DNA of 64,000 nucleotides from Atriophallophorus winterbourni (GCA_013407085.1 JACCGJ010003121.1:62001-126000), one strand, 5' to 3'; shown: positions 11,277-24,164, counted from the first letter of the stretch. Notes: generated by a model not told the origin, from the sequence alone. Program-made: numbers and translations.

Positions 11277-12779
11277 ATGTAAGCAATACATTTTGCAAGG
11301 ATTTGCACCAGATTATTTCCGATAAAAAGGTTTGGAATATGTCGCAGACCAGTACTCAAAACGCTATATTTCTTTATTTTTACAGACGAATTGCTATATT
11401 ATTGTGAAGAGAATTTTGTCGGGAAGCTGAATCAACAAATATTGTTGAAGGAATCACATGGTCATCAAGTTATCTGATACATTAGATCTGGCAAGAGACA
11501 TGGTAAGTGTTATGCAGCTTTGAAATTCTTCTCTTTTCTTTCTACTTTCTACTTTTATACAATACTGATTTTTGTTACTTGATTTTGGGTTTTTTTGTTT
11601 TTCTTCAGAATTTAGAACCTAAACCTTGCTTTCTGTAATTGTCTTATTGGAAATCTTTTGTTCACATATTTGGTGAAGCTTTTGTTTTAATTCATTGTTT
11701 ATGCCATTTTCGGTCATTGTTGTTGAATTTGGTTGCCATTTTGGTCACTTGTAATTGGCTTGTATTTTGACACCACTTTCGGGTGTCTTGTGTTTGGTAG
11801 ACATTTTGGACGGCAATTTTGGTAAATCAAATGTTTCTATTTTTATATCAGGTCGTCTTTGTTGGAATTGAGTTGATTTTGGAGCATGTAGCTCCATTGT
11901 TGCTGTGACGTTCCTATACAATTGAGGTTTGTATAGTAATTTTGTTGTAATTGTTGTTAATTACAGTACCGTAGAATATCCGAACCGCTGTTTTGAATTT
12001 GTCGAAATAAGAAACGGGTCGACTACGCGTAACTCACGTCACGGACGATGCACGCTCAAATTCAATAACGTCCCTCTCTATTACTACAGTTAATTGAAAA
12101 TCTACCATGGTAGGAGCGAAATTTTCTAGAAGAAATCTAGACAAGAAAACAATGCAATCATTATTGCACTTCTCAAGAACAGTCTGAGCACATTCACAAA
12201 CAGTGGAAATACTTAGCCGAAACAATCAATATTAGGAATGTAATACTGGTGGATCAATTTATGAAGGGAAAAGTGATTGCGTTTCAAAGCTAACGTTATT
12301 GACAACCGTAATGACAGATATTATCAAACATAAATGGGATGCTAATAGAAGTAATCTACCCCGAAACGTCGAATTGAGCTTGCCAAGAATAATAGCCAAA
12401 AGCAAACAAACGGATAGTACCGACACACCAACGCCTGGTGATGCGGTTCAAAGTTAATATCATGTGATAGCTTCAAAATCTTGAGCATTGTGACTCTTAT
12501 CGAGTCGGCTTATTGATAACCTTTCATGATTTGAAAACTACAAACTGTGTAAGATGTTTATATACAAATGCAAAAAGCCATTCGAACAAATTAGCGGAGT
12601 CAACCGAGATATGCTCGCACTTGTCGCCTGATATTATCTCCTAAGCTGCAACACGGTATTTTTCTTAATTGATTGAAACGGGGATATCCATTCAAAATAT
12701 ATTATTGATTAATAACGATCGAGAGAGAAGTGGTGACGCTGTTGCATTTTATAAGTATAAATGCCTCCAGTGCGTTCCA
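11277..12779. other. No gene seen
   Basis: T- and G-rich stretch at 11520-11960 with loosely repeated CCATTTTGGT/GACATTTTGG words, then AT-rich sequence. No supported frame. Confidence 0.45.
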
Positions 12780-14800
12780 ATATAAAACACAGAACTCACA
12801 ATTTAGGATACAATTTGGTATTCTTTAACGAAGTTGTCTGCTGGAGTTCGCATGACTGGTGTAGTCTACCGGTTTCCTTCATCTACGGATTCGTATAACA
12901 AGCGGTTGATACAAGTGCTGCAGCCCTTGACTCGCACTCAGACAGCAGCAATACGTATTATGAGTTATTTAACCTGCTTACCCTTTATCTCAGGGACGTT
13001 CACTCCCACTCAAACGCTATAATACCGAATTAGAGAGGTAATGGATTCAGTCCCATTATACAACCATGTCCACAAATGCACTCAGAGAAGAGGTTCTGAC
13101 CGTCTTTACATCTCGGATTTGATGTTAACATCGAAAGAACAATCTGTCGAATCAATCGGATTCCACGCTCCGCTGTGCTTTGACGACCATTCAGTGCTTG
13201 TGTTCGACTATATTTGCAGTACTCATCAATCGGTTACTCCGAATAGGGTGGTTCGCGAAGTAGATAACTTGGCCCCGAGTAATATGACCCTGTAGATTTA
13301 TAATTGGCAGACGTACCACATAAGCCTTGAGTCACAATAGAACCAACTTGTCGATTTTTTGAAACGGAAGATCAACGAGAACTTGCGAATCGTTCCTAAA
13401 AGGTCCAAACGTGAACTTCGTTTTGCTGTCCGCAGCAGAACAAAACGTGCATAACGCTGAAGTGAGCTGCGTGGATGCAGCATAAAATAAACAATATTTC
13501 TACTACTTCATTAAATTTCCGTATGTTACGCAATAAAATGTTTTAAATTATTCGAGAGGAGAGGGAAACGGACAAATTGATTATGCTGTAAAAAAGAAAC
13601 GCTACTCTGAGATACTATACAAAATCATGTAGGCGAAACCAAATGTCAATCCAGGTATTTTTGTCGTCCACATTGGTAAAAACACTCGCCAAGAACGCGT
13701 TCAAAACCGCAAATGCTATCTCGATTAATCATTAAAACGTGTTCTTGCCAAGGGTTTTAGTGGAACGTTGTGATTATTTAGCGACTCAGGAATCGAAACA
13801 TTGGGCGAAATCCAGGGATTGTAACAAGTTAATTGCTTAAACGAAATGTAAGAAAATCCCCAGATGCGGACTGCATCACACTGGGTTTGCTCAGTTTCTG
13901 TCATCGTCACCTGTGTAAACAGCATTCCAGCCTGTTGAACTATTCGTCTGTAAAAGGAGTGGTACCAAAAGATTGAATACAGCTATATTCAAAGGCGGCA
14001 GCCGATCTGACGATGCAAATTATCGGCCCGTCACACTATTAGCAGTTAATAGTAAGGTCATGAAACTTATAGTCTCGCAAATAAGGGATTTAGATAACGT
14101 GTCAAATTGGGCGGCCTTGAATGTTATGACATTCACCACGGGCAACCTGACATTATCTTAGCCTACGTGCAGTCTCTGACTGTACGCCACTTTCGTATCG
14201 TATCGTATCGTATGCGGAAGAGTAAGAGGCTCCACCTTGGTAAAAATGTTACATGGACATATCGATTGGGAACTGAAATCTTGGCATGAAGCTCATTGAA
14301 AAAAGATCTTGGAGTATGGATTAGTGGAAACCTAAACAGCACGGTGCACTGTAGGAATGTATATCGACAGGTCGACAGATTGTTAGGTATCTTTCGAGTA
14401 ATATTTAAAAGATTCGCGCTAGTAAGGTTGGCGAAAGTCTATTAAGGCCTACGATGAAGAATGCGGTGGAGGTCTGGGATCCATAGCTGTCAAAATATAT
14501 TGCTCTGTTTGATGAGGTCTATCACAGTGTAATAAAATTAGTGGTGGGTCTTCGCAATGTTCATTATACATTTTTTTCGGAATTCCCGACCCAAACATGT
14601 GGTGGACTTTCATTGCCTGGCGAGGTTTAAAGCGAAATTTGACTTGCACATGCATGAGGACATCATTCGTCAGCTTATGATTAGATATTATATATTCCTC
14701 TTATACTATTATGTTTTCTCAATGACATTTATAACGTAATCTTGCGTGTTGTAAACAATTATCTTTTAAACCATAAATCCTTCTATCCTTGTATCCTTGG
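12780..14800 (+). pseudogene. Decayed LINE (endonuclease and RT remnants)
   Basis: 13041-13295 encodes the end of an AP-endonuclease domain (DLMLTSKEQSVESIG, HSVLVFDYIC), matching LDLILTSEEHAVEN in the better copy at 42345-44935. 13973-14100 reads FKGGSRSDDANYRPVTLLA, the RT entry. Frames are broken many times and most of the RT core is deleted. A short SINE-like piece sits at about 14140-14205. The end near 14800 has CCTTCTATCCTTGTATCC tail repeats. Confidence 0.7.
14140..14205 (+). repeat. Partial SINE-like repeat in a decayed LINE
   Basis: ACATTATCTTAGCCTACGTG and CAGTCTCTGACTGTACGCCA match the short repeat, followed by GTATC repeated in tandem (14194-14213). Confidence 0.5.
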
Positions 14801-15059
14801 ATTATTTTAAACAGCTTGGTGAGAGCTCAACTAAGAATCATGTATGAGGCCATTTTTAAAGAATATGTTGAAACTCTTTAAACCTTGATGGCTCATAACT
14901 CCTTGTATTAAAAACGGGAGAACTCCACTACAAGTTGTCAATCTATTCCCTAATCGCAAGAATATTCACGAAAAAACTCAATGAGTTGCGGCCCAGAGCG
15001 TGCTAGACTTTGACATCAATTTACCCCGTTGATGCTAAATTAGTGTTTCTTGAAATTTA

Positions 15060-15460
15060 TCTGAGATTGCTGTTCTCCAGATTAAGTGAATGACCACTCG
15101 TGTCAGGGGTGGCTCGATCCTGCTGTTTAACATTCTACATACAGTGGATCTCCCACTTGAACGCGTGTTTCATCGGTCAGAATCACGTGGAAGCAGATCT
15201 CAGTGCTACAAGTTAATTATTCTACACTCTGGATCAAATTGTCGAAGGTTCTTTTTTGCTGTCCGAGTTTGTTTTATATGGAACTCTCTGCATCCACATA
15301 TCATTTGTGCATCAAGCCGAAACATGTTCAAGGTTAAACGTGCAAGTATATTTTGACCAAATCCATCCTCGCACATGAATACATAAGCTAATTTTCCATA
15401 TTGATGAAACTTTTGTTTCGTTTTTAAGCATTCCTTATATTTTTATTCTATGGTTACTGT
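15060..15460 (+). pseudogene. LINE RT C-terminal fragment
   Basis: 15090-15356 encodes GSILLFNILHTVDLPLERVF, SGSNCRRFFFAVRVCFIWNS and a final FKVKRASIF. These match the C-terminal landmarks of the LINE family (ILMFNILHTTNHPLNQLF; RVCFTWN). It could be the tail of the preceding decayed copy or a separate insertion. Confidence 0.65.
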
Positions 15461-16034
15461 AAAGTGGTTACTGATTGGACCAATGAAACTTGAAATTTCT
15501 TTAAATTAAGGGTAACAAACAAGCCACCATTTACATGATGCTTCTAAATGAAGAAACTTTCTAGAGAAGTCTGGCGTTCGGAATACGGTTTACTTCTATT
15601 AACTTCATTATTGTGTGTTGCGAGACATTGTACATTTTTAACTTTATTGATTTCCTTCTCACAATGAGAACACCATGCTTGACCATAATTTTCAAGACAA
15701 GTGCTTTCTAATGACTTGAAGTTTGGCAGTAATACCTCAGGTTTTCTTATCGAAAGCAATGAATATAGAAGGGAAATACATCACGCACATGCTGATGGTT
15801 TGCGAAACACCTGTCCAATTTATCGAAGTCACTGCTAAATATTAACGCTGAGGAAATTACCCGATATCTGAACCGGATTCTTTTCAACCAGTGACGACAA
15901 AATATTTATCTAATCGTGGTTCAGTGGGAGGTCACACGTGTGTTACCATTTTGAGGTAGGACATTTGAGTATCTTTATTTATTGAGCATATGTTAAAAAA
16001 CACTTACCTTCTTCTCCAATATGATTTAAAATAA

Positions 16035-18120
16035 CTTGTATAATCCGCTGCCCTATTACAGGCAGCAGCGCTACTCCCATGGCACAACATTGACCATGTG
16101 GATGGGATGTGGGTGCAGATCGAGAAAAACATCCTTCAACTTCAGGATCGATTCGCTCTTCTCGTACCCGTTCGCAAATATGGTAAACCTCAATGGTGGT
16201 CAGCCTCAGTTTCCATAGCGTACGTCACCGTGACGCAAAATGTAGGCGTTATAAGTTTACTGCTTCATGTGGAACTTGGGTCCGTTAGAAAGAAGCGCGA
16301 AATATAGCTGTTTCCAAGATACGTGCAGCAAAGATCTCTTCCGAATCAAGACTCGCTCAAGAGTCCAATACTTATCCGAAACGGTACTACAGCTACGTTT
16401 AATGGAAAGGGTCAACACGAAAATGTGTAGGTACCTTGAGAAGAGACGGTGGCTCTGCCGTCATTGCAAGCACTGAAAAGGCTCAGTTGTATTCCTCGCA
16501 TTCAAGGTGTGCAACGCCGAGAATATAACTAGAACGCCTCTGCGCGATCACTTCAGTGTGTACTCGCTGATCGCTCCCTCTGCACTGACCTTACATTCGA
16601 GGTACACCATGTCGAGACTATATTGGCCAGCCTAGCTTACAACAAGTCGGCGGGGCCCGATAGCTTTCATCCACGAATGTTTAGAATGCTAGCTCCTATA
16701 TTAGCTGTGCGATCACAGAACTTTTCACATCATCCCTCATTCAGGATACCCTTCCTTTGGACTGGAGAACAGCCTTTGTAGTGCCTCTTCATAAGGGAGG
16801 AGCTTCCTCGGCAGTCAAAAATTACCGCCCGGTTCGCCTCACTAGTGTACTATGTAAGGTTATGAAAAGATTGGTCCGCGATAAGAATTTGCGGATATTT
16901 AACCAAACACTTTCTGCTGAATGCCGCACAACACGGCTTCCTAAAAGTTAAGTCATGTCCGACTAATTTGTTTAGCTTTCTAAACGAGGTCACTAAAAGG
17001 ATGGATGATGGTATAGCTGTATAAGTCTTTTATCTCGACTTCATTAAGGCTTTTGATTCAGTCAACCATAGGCTCTTCCTTCTCAAACTCTCAGCCATAG
17101 GAATATTAGGAAACCTTCTGCACTGGATTCGAGCATTCCTTAGCGACCGTTCCTTTACTGTCAGGGTAGATGGTACTTACTCCGCAAGTTCACATATAAC
17201 GAGTGGGGTTCCACAGAGCTCAGTCTTGAGGTCTTTGCTGTTCCTCATCTTCATTGATGATCTAGCCAACCAACTGCACTCACCCTGTTATATGTTTGCT
17301 GACGACGTTAAAATTGTCGGTAGGTCGGATAACTCCGATTTGATAAGTGACATGGAAGCTGTAACAGCATGACCTGTTAGGTAGAACCTTCCCCTAACCT
17401 AGATAACAATCACTTGCTCTCTACACTGGCAGGCAACATGATTGTCTCTACGCCCTCAGCCACACGGAGTTCCGTAGGGTGAAATCTACTAAGGACCTAA
17501 GAATCGTAGTCTCCACAAACTTAGAGTGGACTGACTAATGTGCTGCTGTGGCCTAAAGGGCCAGGAGGGAAATCTTTCGACTACGTTCAGCTTCCACTTG
17601 CAGAAAAGCTGAGGTGCCATTGCCCCTCTACAAGGCAATAGTAAGGCCACATTTAGAATACTGTATGCAGGCTTGGAAACTGTATTACCAGAAGGATATC
17701 GTGCAGCTAGAAAAGGTACAGAAGCTAGCCACTCGCATGATAGATGGGTTAGCATATACCAATTATGAAAATTGTCTATCAGCATTAGGACTTCCCTCGC
17801 CTCGGAGGAGGCAACTTAAGGGGGATCTTATTGAGACCTTCAAGGTTGTCAAAGGATTAAGTTGTCTCGAATTCGATGACTTCTTTCGGTTCTTTTTTTG
17901 GTTGGTCCACGATGGCACAGACTTGAGCTGAGTAAACAGCACATCAGGCTCGAATTCAGAACGCACTTCTTTAGCATCCGTATAGTGAACGCGCGGAACT
18001 CACTTCCCGCAGAACTAATCTTGGCAACTTCAGTAATTGCTTTCAAACATGGGCTGGACGAACGGTAGCAGGTGCTCTTTCCGGAGCATTACCCTTGAGG
18101 CTAAATTCCCCTTATTTATG
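16035..18120 (+). pseudogene. Decayed CR1-like LINE, second family
   Basis: 16757-16900 reads DWRTAFVVPLHKGG and NYRPVRLTSVLCKVMKRLV; after frameshifts comes YLDFIKAFDSVNH (about 17030), SGVPQSSVLGPLLFLIFIDDL (17200-17260), MFADDVKIVG (17290) and a C-terminal part at 17614-17931 (RPHLEYCMQAWKLYYQKDI, KVQKLATRMIDGL). Codons and motifs differ from the DDIKLW family elsewhere in the window, so this is another LINE lineage. Confidence 0.75.
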
Positions 18121-19194
18121 GTCAAAAACCACAAAAATATTCGGAAAATCATTTTGAAACACAAAAAGCGTTTCTTTTTCATTTTTTTGTATTTGTTGAA
18201 TTAAACTGCTGTCCATCGCCTTTTCATTCGATTGGACATGTAACATTCATTAACTCTCTCACCTTTCGGTGCTAAGACCTCTGCCATCTCCCATTTACAG
18301 TTACACACGCCTGTGTTACTTACGAATCAATCCTGGTAGTAGCGGGTGTTTTCGAGCACATGTCCGAAATAATCTGGGCACTCGTTTCGACTTGGTCGAC
18401 TATCGCCGTGATACTGATACTGACACTGATACTGATACTATCTGAATAATTCTCACCTTTCGCATACTCGAATATGTTTAAAACCAAATATACCAAATGT
18501 GACATTAGTGGTTACTCTTCAGAAATATTCGGGCGACACAAATTCTACGAGCATGATGAAATTATCCGCCATGTATAGCCCTAGACAAACTGATCCAAAC
18601 CTAACATCATTAGCGAAATTGAAGCATGCAAGCTACAAGACAGTCAATAAGTCATCATACTCTCATACTAAAAGATGATGTGAGAGATAATGAGGTTTCT
18701 TTTCACGTATAATACGCAACAATGTCAAGGTCAACGTGAACATTTGGAAATTCGAAACAATCAATTCATGTAAGGGAATCCGAGACATTTCAAGATTATT
18801 CTAGAACTCATTATTAAAATTCTATACAATTTTGAAACATTACCTATACCTTCACACAACTTTATGTAAGGAATTTTAATGGTGACTCTTCGACAACTGG
18901 GTTGTATTTCGCACGCTTGTGGTGACGGTTCAAATATTTAATCACTACACGCTCTTCTCAACCCATTTCCAAATCGCTTTTCTCTGATTTTGCTGTAAAT
19001 TGGTAATCAATTTATCGCATTATACTCACACACCATAACTAGATTTAACCGATTCTAGTGCGTTTTTGAAAAAAACATATTATATATATATGCCAGAGCA
19101 TTTTAGACGGGTAAACGTTATCTCCACTACCAATTTTGGCTAGGCTAAAAACATTGAAATAAAAAGTCTATCTAATTACTTATAATTTAGACAA
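18121..19194. other. No gene seen
   Basis: AT-rich sequence with the GATACT tandem repeat at 18405-18442 and a short TATATATATATA at 19078-19090. Confidence 0.5.
18405..18442. repeat. GATACT hexamer tandem repeat
   Basis: GATACTGATACTGACACTGA continues to about six units; flanking sequence is unremarkable. Confidence 0.75.
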
Positions 19195-19370
19195 TTCATC
19201 ATTGACCTAGTGGTGTATTGGTCATGTGCATCGCCTAAGTGTCCTGCGGTAGCAGGTTCGAGTCTCGGCGGCGGCAGTATTTTCTGAAAATTATTCGTCA
19301 TCGGATTGAAGACATCATTTTCCAAATAGGATTGTTCAACTTTTATCTCTCTCATCCTAATTCTGATTTT
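19195..19370 (+). repeat. tRNA-like SINE, + copy
   Basis: Box A-like TAGTGGTGTATTGG and box B-like GCAGGTTCGAGTCTCGG lie about 45 nt apart, the spacing of an RNA polymerase III promoter. The body after it (TTTTCTGAAAATTATTCGTC, CATTTTCCAAATAGG) matches the inverted copy at 19700-19870. The acceptor stem does not pair, so it is not a tRNA gene. Confidence 0.6.
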
Positions 19371-19699
19371 TTCCAAAGGAATCTCCCTCTCCCATTTTAT
19401 CCGCTCCCTTGATTTTCTTTTCATTTCCATTTCGTTGAGTTTTGCATCTGCTGGTTCAGCGGAACGGTGCACGAATGGTTGAGAAAAGGAACTGTGGGAG
19501 AGTCATTAGTGAGTGTCATTAGGAAACGTATCAAAAAATGGATCCAGCTCATCAGAGCTGGAACTTTCGTTGAGCACTCCACCCGCTATTACTTGTAGTT
19601 TGTTAGTAGGCATTTATTTTATTTATTCATTTATTTTTAATAACAATTATCAGCCAGTGGTTTGTTTGAACTTCTGTCGCTTTGGACAAAATTGAAATT

Positions 19700-19870
19700 G
19701 AGATAAGGGATATAGAAGTTAGTCAACGCCATTTGGAAAAAATGATGTGTCTTAAATCCAATGACGAATTATTTACAGAAAATAATGTCGCCACCGGGAT
19801 TCGAACCTGGACCTCACGACTGCAAGGGTAGGGGTTTTAACTTCTACCTTTTAGACGAGCCCATCTCTGG
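19700..19870 (-). repeat. tRNA-like SINE, - copy
   Basis: On the minus strand: GGGCTCGTCTAAAAGG as box A-like and GGTCCAGGTTCGAATCCCGG as box B, then the same body as the copy at 19195-19370. The two copies form an inverted pair with about 330 bp between. Confidence 0.55.
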
Positions 19871-19904
19871 CACACATCACAAGCTATGCCTTTAAATTCT
19901 TTTT

Positions 19905-19906
19905 TC

Positions 19907-19937
<31 letters not shown>

Positions 19938-19980
19938 TATATATATATATATATAATATATATATATATTATATAGATAT
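19905..19980. repeat. AT dinucleotide tract
   Basis: About 75 bp of AT repeats with a few TTA and AATA interruptions, at the centre of the inverted repeat 19844-20095. Confidence 0.9.
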
Positions 19981-20037
19981 ATCTTAAAAAATCAAACACT
20001 ATGCCCAAAGCATCATATCCCTGTATTTCAGTCTGAT

Positions 20038-20250
20038 GTGAAAAAAGTATTTAAAGGCATAGCTTGTGATGTGTGCCAAAGATGGGCTCGTCTAAAATGC
20101 TCTGGCATTCCTGCCAAGCATTACGAAAGCAAAATTATTTTCCTGGAATGGGTAATAGTATTATTATTAATAGTTTATTACCGTATAAAAGCGGGAAGCT
20201 TGTACAAACCGCAGGGTGAATTGTGCAGCGGATCGAAAAGAAAAGAATAG
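20038..20250 (+). pseudogene. PHD-like zinc finger fragment
   Basis: Encodes GIACDVCQRWARLKCSGIPA then KHYES: C-x2-C...W...C-x-G-I is the core of the PHD-type fingers found in ORF1 of several LINEs. Only the first half is present and the frame ends soon after, so I take it as a LINE ORF1 relic. The same 58 bp recurs inverted at 19844-19902. Confidence 0.4.
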
Positions 20251-20639
20251 TAAAATTTTCGAGTTTCCAAGGCCTTATAGCGGGCCACATTCGCGTTAGC
20301 CTGCACCATCAGTGGATTTTTGTGGCATTTGGACAGGTAGGGCGTCAACCCGGGACACCGCTACCCACCACATCCTCCGGAACAGGGTCAGCTGAGACTG
20401 CGTGCGCTTGGACTTCCGATACTGGGATATTGGGTCTGAAGAAGTTTCAGCAGTTCAGCAAAGTGGTTGAAGGGAAATGTGATCCATATTTTCTGGGACG
20501 GGAAACGCTGTGAAAAAAGGGAAAGATATGGTGCAGTATCACAAAGAATATAAGCGTAAAAAAGCATAATTAAGAATTGTGTATCGTCTGATAAAAATGG
20601 AGGTCAAGGCGTTTTTTAAAAATAATTAGGAAAGGGGCA

Positions 20640-22320
20640 GAAATAACCGAAAAGGTTAGTGCGTTCCAAGCATGAGGAATCCGGACGGCAAAGGAGTATC
20701 TGCGCAGTCCAATCTACTGTGCAGATGTGCTAACTTCAAGTGATGACCACGATATGCCGAGTATGGGGCCATTTTAAGCATACCCCTACATGGGTGAGTT
20801 TCTTCCGTCAATATCCGATACGCAAGGATCAGATCGCCTCGGATACGACGATAGTTTGTAGAGAATAATTGTAGAGTCGTAAGACGTTCCTCGTAGCTGA
20901 CGGAGCTAAGCCCCTTGACACGCTTCGTAGAACGTTTCTGCGGCTGTTCTAGGGCGTGCTGGTCACGTTTCAACCATGGGTTCCAGACGGAGACAGCATA
21001 CTCCAAGTGTGGCCTGATGTACGCCTGAAGAAGAAACGGAAAGAGACGTGGATCGATTGTTCCAAACGCACGTTTTAAAAGCCCAACGTTTCTATTTGCC
21101 ACGATTGAAGCTCTACTACACTGAGCAGAGCAGCCCAAGTCATTTTGTTTAATCACCCCAAGATCTTTCTCTTGCATCGTGACAGCGAGCATCTTGCCAC
21201 CCAGATTATAGCCAGGGTCGCCAGGAAGACGAATGCGTAATGCGTGGCATTTGTCAGTGTTGAATGATAAGCGATTGATCGTAGACCATGCGTGTAATGA
21301 ATCCAGGTCGAATTGAAGTTTCCTTGTATTGCTGGGTGAGTTGATGACATGCCAAATCTTGATATCATCCGCGAAAAGGAGAAATGGTGATTCGACGTAC
21401 CCACCAATGTCGTTGATAAATATCAAAAATAAACGCGGGCCAAGAACAGACCCCTGAGGTACTCCGCACTGAATTGGGAATGGCTCTGAAAGGGTCTGTC
21501 TAACACGCATTCGAAGGTTTCGCGAACGTAGGAATGCAGCAACCCAGGACAGCAACACGGGTGGAATACCCAATGCTTGCAGCTTGTTGAGCAATATCGC
21601 ATGGTCAACTCGGTCAAATGCCCCAGAGAAATCCAAGTAAATGACGTCCACACCCTGACCTTCGTCATCAGCTTCAGTCCAGTAGTCTCTGGCTAAAAGA
21701 AAATTAGTGGTACAAGAATGCCCTTTACGAAATCCATGTTGTTCTGCAGCGATAAAATAGGAACTATTCACAAAAGCCATAATTTCATCGGCAACAATGG
21801 CTTCCATCACCTTGGATAACACTGGGAGAAGGGTGACTGGACGGTAATTGGCAGGTCACTACGGCTTCCACCTTTGAAAATGGGAGTGATGATACCTTCC
21901 TTCCAACCAGTAGGGACTTCAGAGTTATCCATCAATTTTTGGAAATATACCGCGAGAGGTTTGCAAAGTTGATCGGCAACTGCGCACAATGCTTTCGGTG
22001 TGATACAGTCGATACCCGGTGATGAGTTGAGTCGAAGTTGCATGATTTTTTCTCGAACTTTGCTGGCAGAAAACATAATAAAAGAAGGTTGAGATGATGG
22101 GGTCAAAAGCATAGGGAAAATTAGAGAGGGGTTTTGGAAAATCGGCATGTAATGTGATCTTCAAACATTTGCCGCATCCTTTGATGTCGTTGTGGAACCT
22201 ATACTGGTGGTAAGTGAAGGGATACCAGTCTGAACCTTCCGTTTATTGTTGATAAATTTGTACAAGAGCTTATTGTTTTCCAGGAATTGACCGGTGAGTT
22301 TACTTTGATAATCAAATTTA
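20640..22320 (-). mobile_element. CR1-like LINE, RT region, one frameshift
   Basis: The frame 21822-20656 (388 codons) holds YLDFSGAFDRVDH, CGVPQGSVLGPRLFLIFIND, LFADDIKIW and the C-terminal LEYAVSVWNPWLKRD. The preceding frame 22148-21807 holds SSPGIDCITPKAL and GWKEGIITPIFKGGSRSD. They are separated by a small deletion near 21857 inside the NYRPVTLLP motif. Apart from this break it is well preserved. Confidence 0.85.
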
Positions 22321-22329
22321 TCCTGGCGC

Positions 22330-22940
22330 ACCAGTCCCGTGCAATGTGGGGATTACAAGCGAAACGCGAGGGAAGCATTATTGAGGACATATGCTTATAA
22401 TATGCACAACGACGTTGTATCAGAAAGTACAAATTCCCCGTTGTCATACGTTGAAGTGGTTTTAAACAAAACACCCCCATCAATAAAACTGGGTCCTGTC
22501 CGAAATATCATTGATGGGGATCAAAAAGCACCACAGGGAGGTAAAAAGAACCTATAAAAAAGCCGTCGCTAAAGATAAGTGTCCAGTAAAATTGCAGCAA
22601 TCTAACTATGTTGTTTTAGTAAGGCAAATAAATCCCCATGCTGAGCAAGTTAGTAAGCTTGCTGGACCAAATAGAATGGCTGAAACGAGGCCAACTCGTA
22701 TTCTGCTCATTCTAAATAGGGAAGAGCCGCTGATTCGCGAAAGGAAATCCCGGCGGCAAATGGACCGTTCCAGGGTTCAGAATGTTTTGCGCATGACAGA
22801 GATAATTAACTGCCAGATAAAAAGAGTCCATCGTGCAGGCCGGTGGAACACAACTGTAAGTAGCGCTCGCCCGATTTTGGTAGAATTTCTACACCAGCCG
22901 GAGAGGGACGCTTCTTTCGAAAAGTGCGTACCTTGAACGC
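22330..22940 (+). pseudogene. Possible LINE ORF1-like fragment
   Basis: The frame 22511-22936 reads SRRQMDRSRVQNVLRMTEII and SARPILVEFLHQPERDASFE. PRPI-(L/V)-V-x-F followed by ERD is typical of the RNA-binding ORF1 proteins of some LINEs. It lies opposite in strand to the LINE at 20640-22320, so it belongs to another insertion. I do not recognise the N-terminal part, and a host origin is not excluded. Confidence 0.4.
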
Positions 22941-22984
22941 TACACAAATAGGCGTTTTGAAGTTGTCCGGGATACGGGGCATCA

Positions 22985-24110
22985 ACTACACTTTCATGGA
23001 TCATCATCATGAAGCACAATTATGGAGCCAGGCAAAGTGCCAAGAAATAGGAAGCAGGAAAAGCAGATAACAAGCGCGTGGGAAAAGGGAAAACAGGCAA
23101 GCGGAATATGCAAAAGCAAATGCGCAAAAGCTGCTTGTTTTTGTAGTTTCACTGTATGCGATTTTTCGGTTATTTTTTGTTTGTTTTTTATATAAAATAA
23201 TACCGGATAAAAAATTATGACACAAATAATAAAATCCCAACGCGCCACGTCATAAACTGGTCATCCGGTCGTTTCTCCCAGCTTCTACCAGGCTCTGCGA
23301 ATAAGGCACGGTAAACGGTGAGTAGGCATTCTTAAAACATGTCCCAAACATCGCAAGCGAGCATCAGCAGGCAACGGGTGTCAAAAACAGAAAGCTGACG
23401 GACATCTTTCGATCGAATAGACCAGGTTTCCCAGCCATAAGGTAGTGTAGCACGCACCACTGCGTTGTACAATCGGCTTTTGATGATGATGAAAGCACAA
23501 GCATGATCCAGGCAAAGTGCCGTACAGTCAGAGACTGCACGTGGGCCGAGATACTGTCAGGTTTCCCAGGCCTAGACAGATATGAGAATGAAAATAGAAA
23601 ATAGAAATGGTAGTGAGGCTCCAGCCTGTTTCAGCATGCAGCTCACCACCGACGGCCAATCAATTTAGCACGATGTTAGCCGTACAGCACAGAAGTACTG
23701 TACGATTGCACATCCGTGCAAAACTGCCAAGGTAAACAAAGCTGTCGACCAATTCAAGATTGACATCGCACACAGTTAAGTTTGGAAGAGAGCCGCTCCA
23801 ATCCTGGGTAAGTGTTTTACATTTGTTAGGCGCAAAGCACCTGTCATACCTTGAAACTTCTAGTGTCGGGCGGTCCAAGGTTTGTTGCATTATATGAGGG
23901 TCATCTCCCAGAGGTGCGATGTCATTCGCATACTGTAGATCGGTAGCACTTTCACCCGGCATAAGTTCAACACCTGCAACCACCAGATCAGCTAAAGCTT
24001 CCTTAAGATATCGTCGATCGCGAAGTTAAAAATAAACGGCGAAATAAGGCAGCCCTGCCGCACCCTGCTGGAGATATTGAACAAGGACGACAGTTGTTCG
24101 TACGCTCGAA
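22985..24110 (-). pseudogene. RTE-type LINE, decayed
   Basis: The frame 23983-23660 reads ATDLQYANDIAPLGDDPHIM, DRCFAPNKCKTLTQDWSG and VDSFVYLGSF, the RT core and thumb of RTE elements, with the usual YADDI changed to YANDI. Upstream, about 24060-24000, translates to a QGCLISPFLFNF-like motif. The 3' part at 23480-22985 matches the opposite-strand copy at 24165-24730. A short SINE-like repeat is inserted at about 23487-23600. Confidence 0.78.
23487..23600 (-). repeat. Short SINE-like repeat nested in RTE element
   Basis: Best short copy: GATCCAGGCAAAGTGCCGTA, CAGAGACTGCACGTGGGC and CCAGGCCTAGACAGATATG, flanked by ATGATG. It interrupts the minus-strand RTE copy. Confidence 0.65.
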
Positions 24111-24164
24111 CTCTGAGATTATTATATTCGTAAGATTGCTCACATTTGGTGGCAGCATCGCGTT

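Noticed and set aside
19205..19270. tRNA gene
   Set aside because: Box A and box B are present but the acceptor and anticodon stems do not pair well, and the sequence continues into a repeated body; better read as a SINE.
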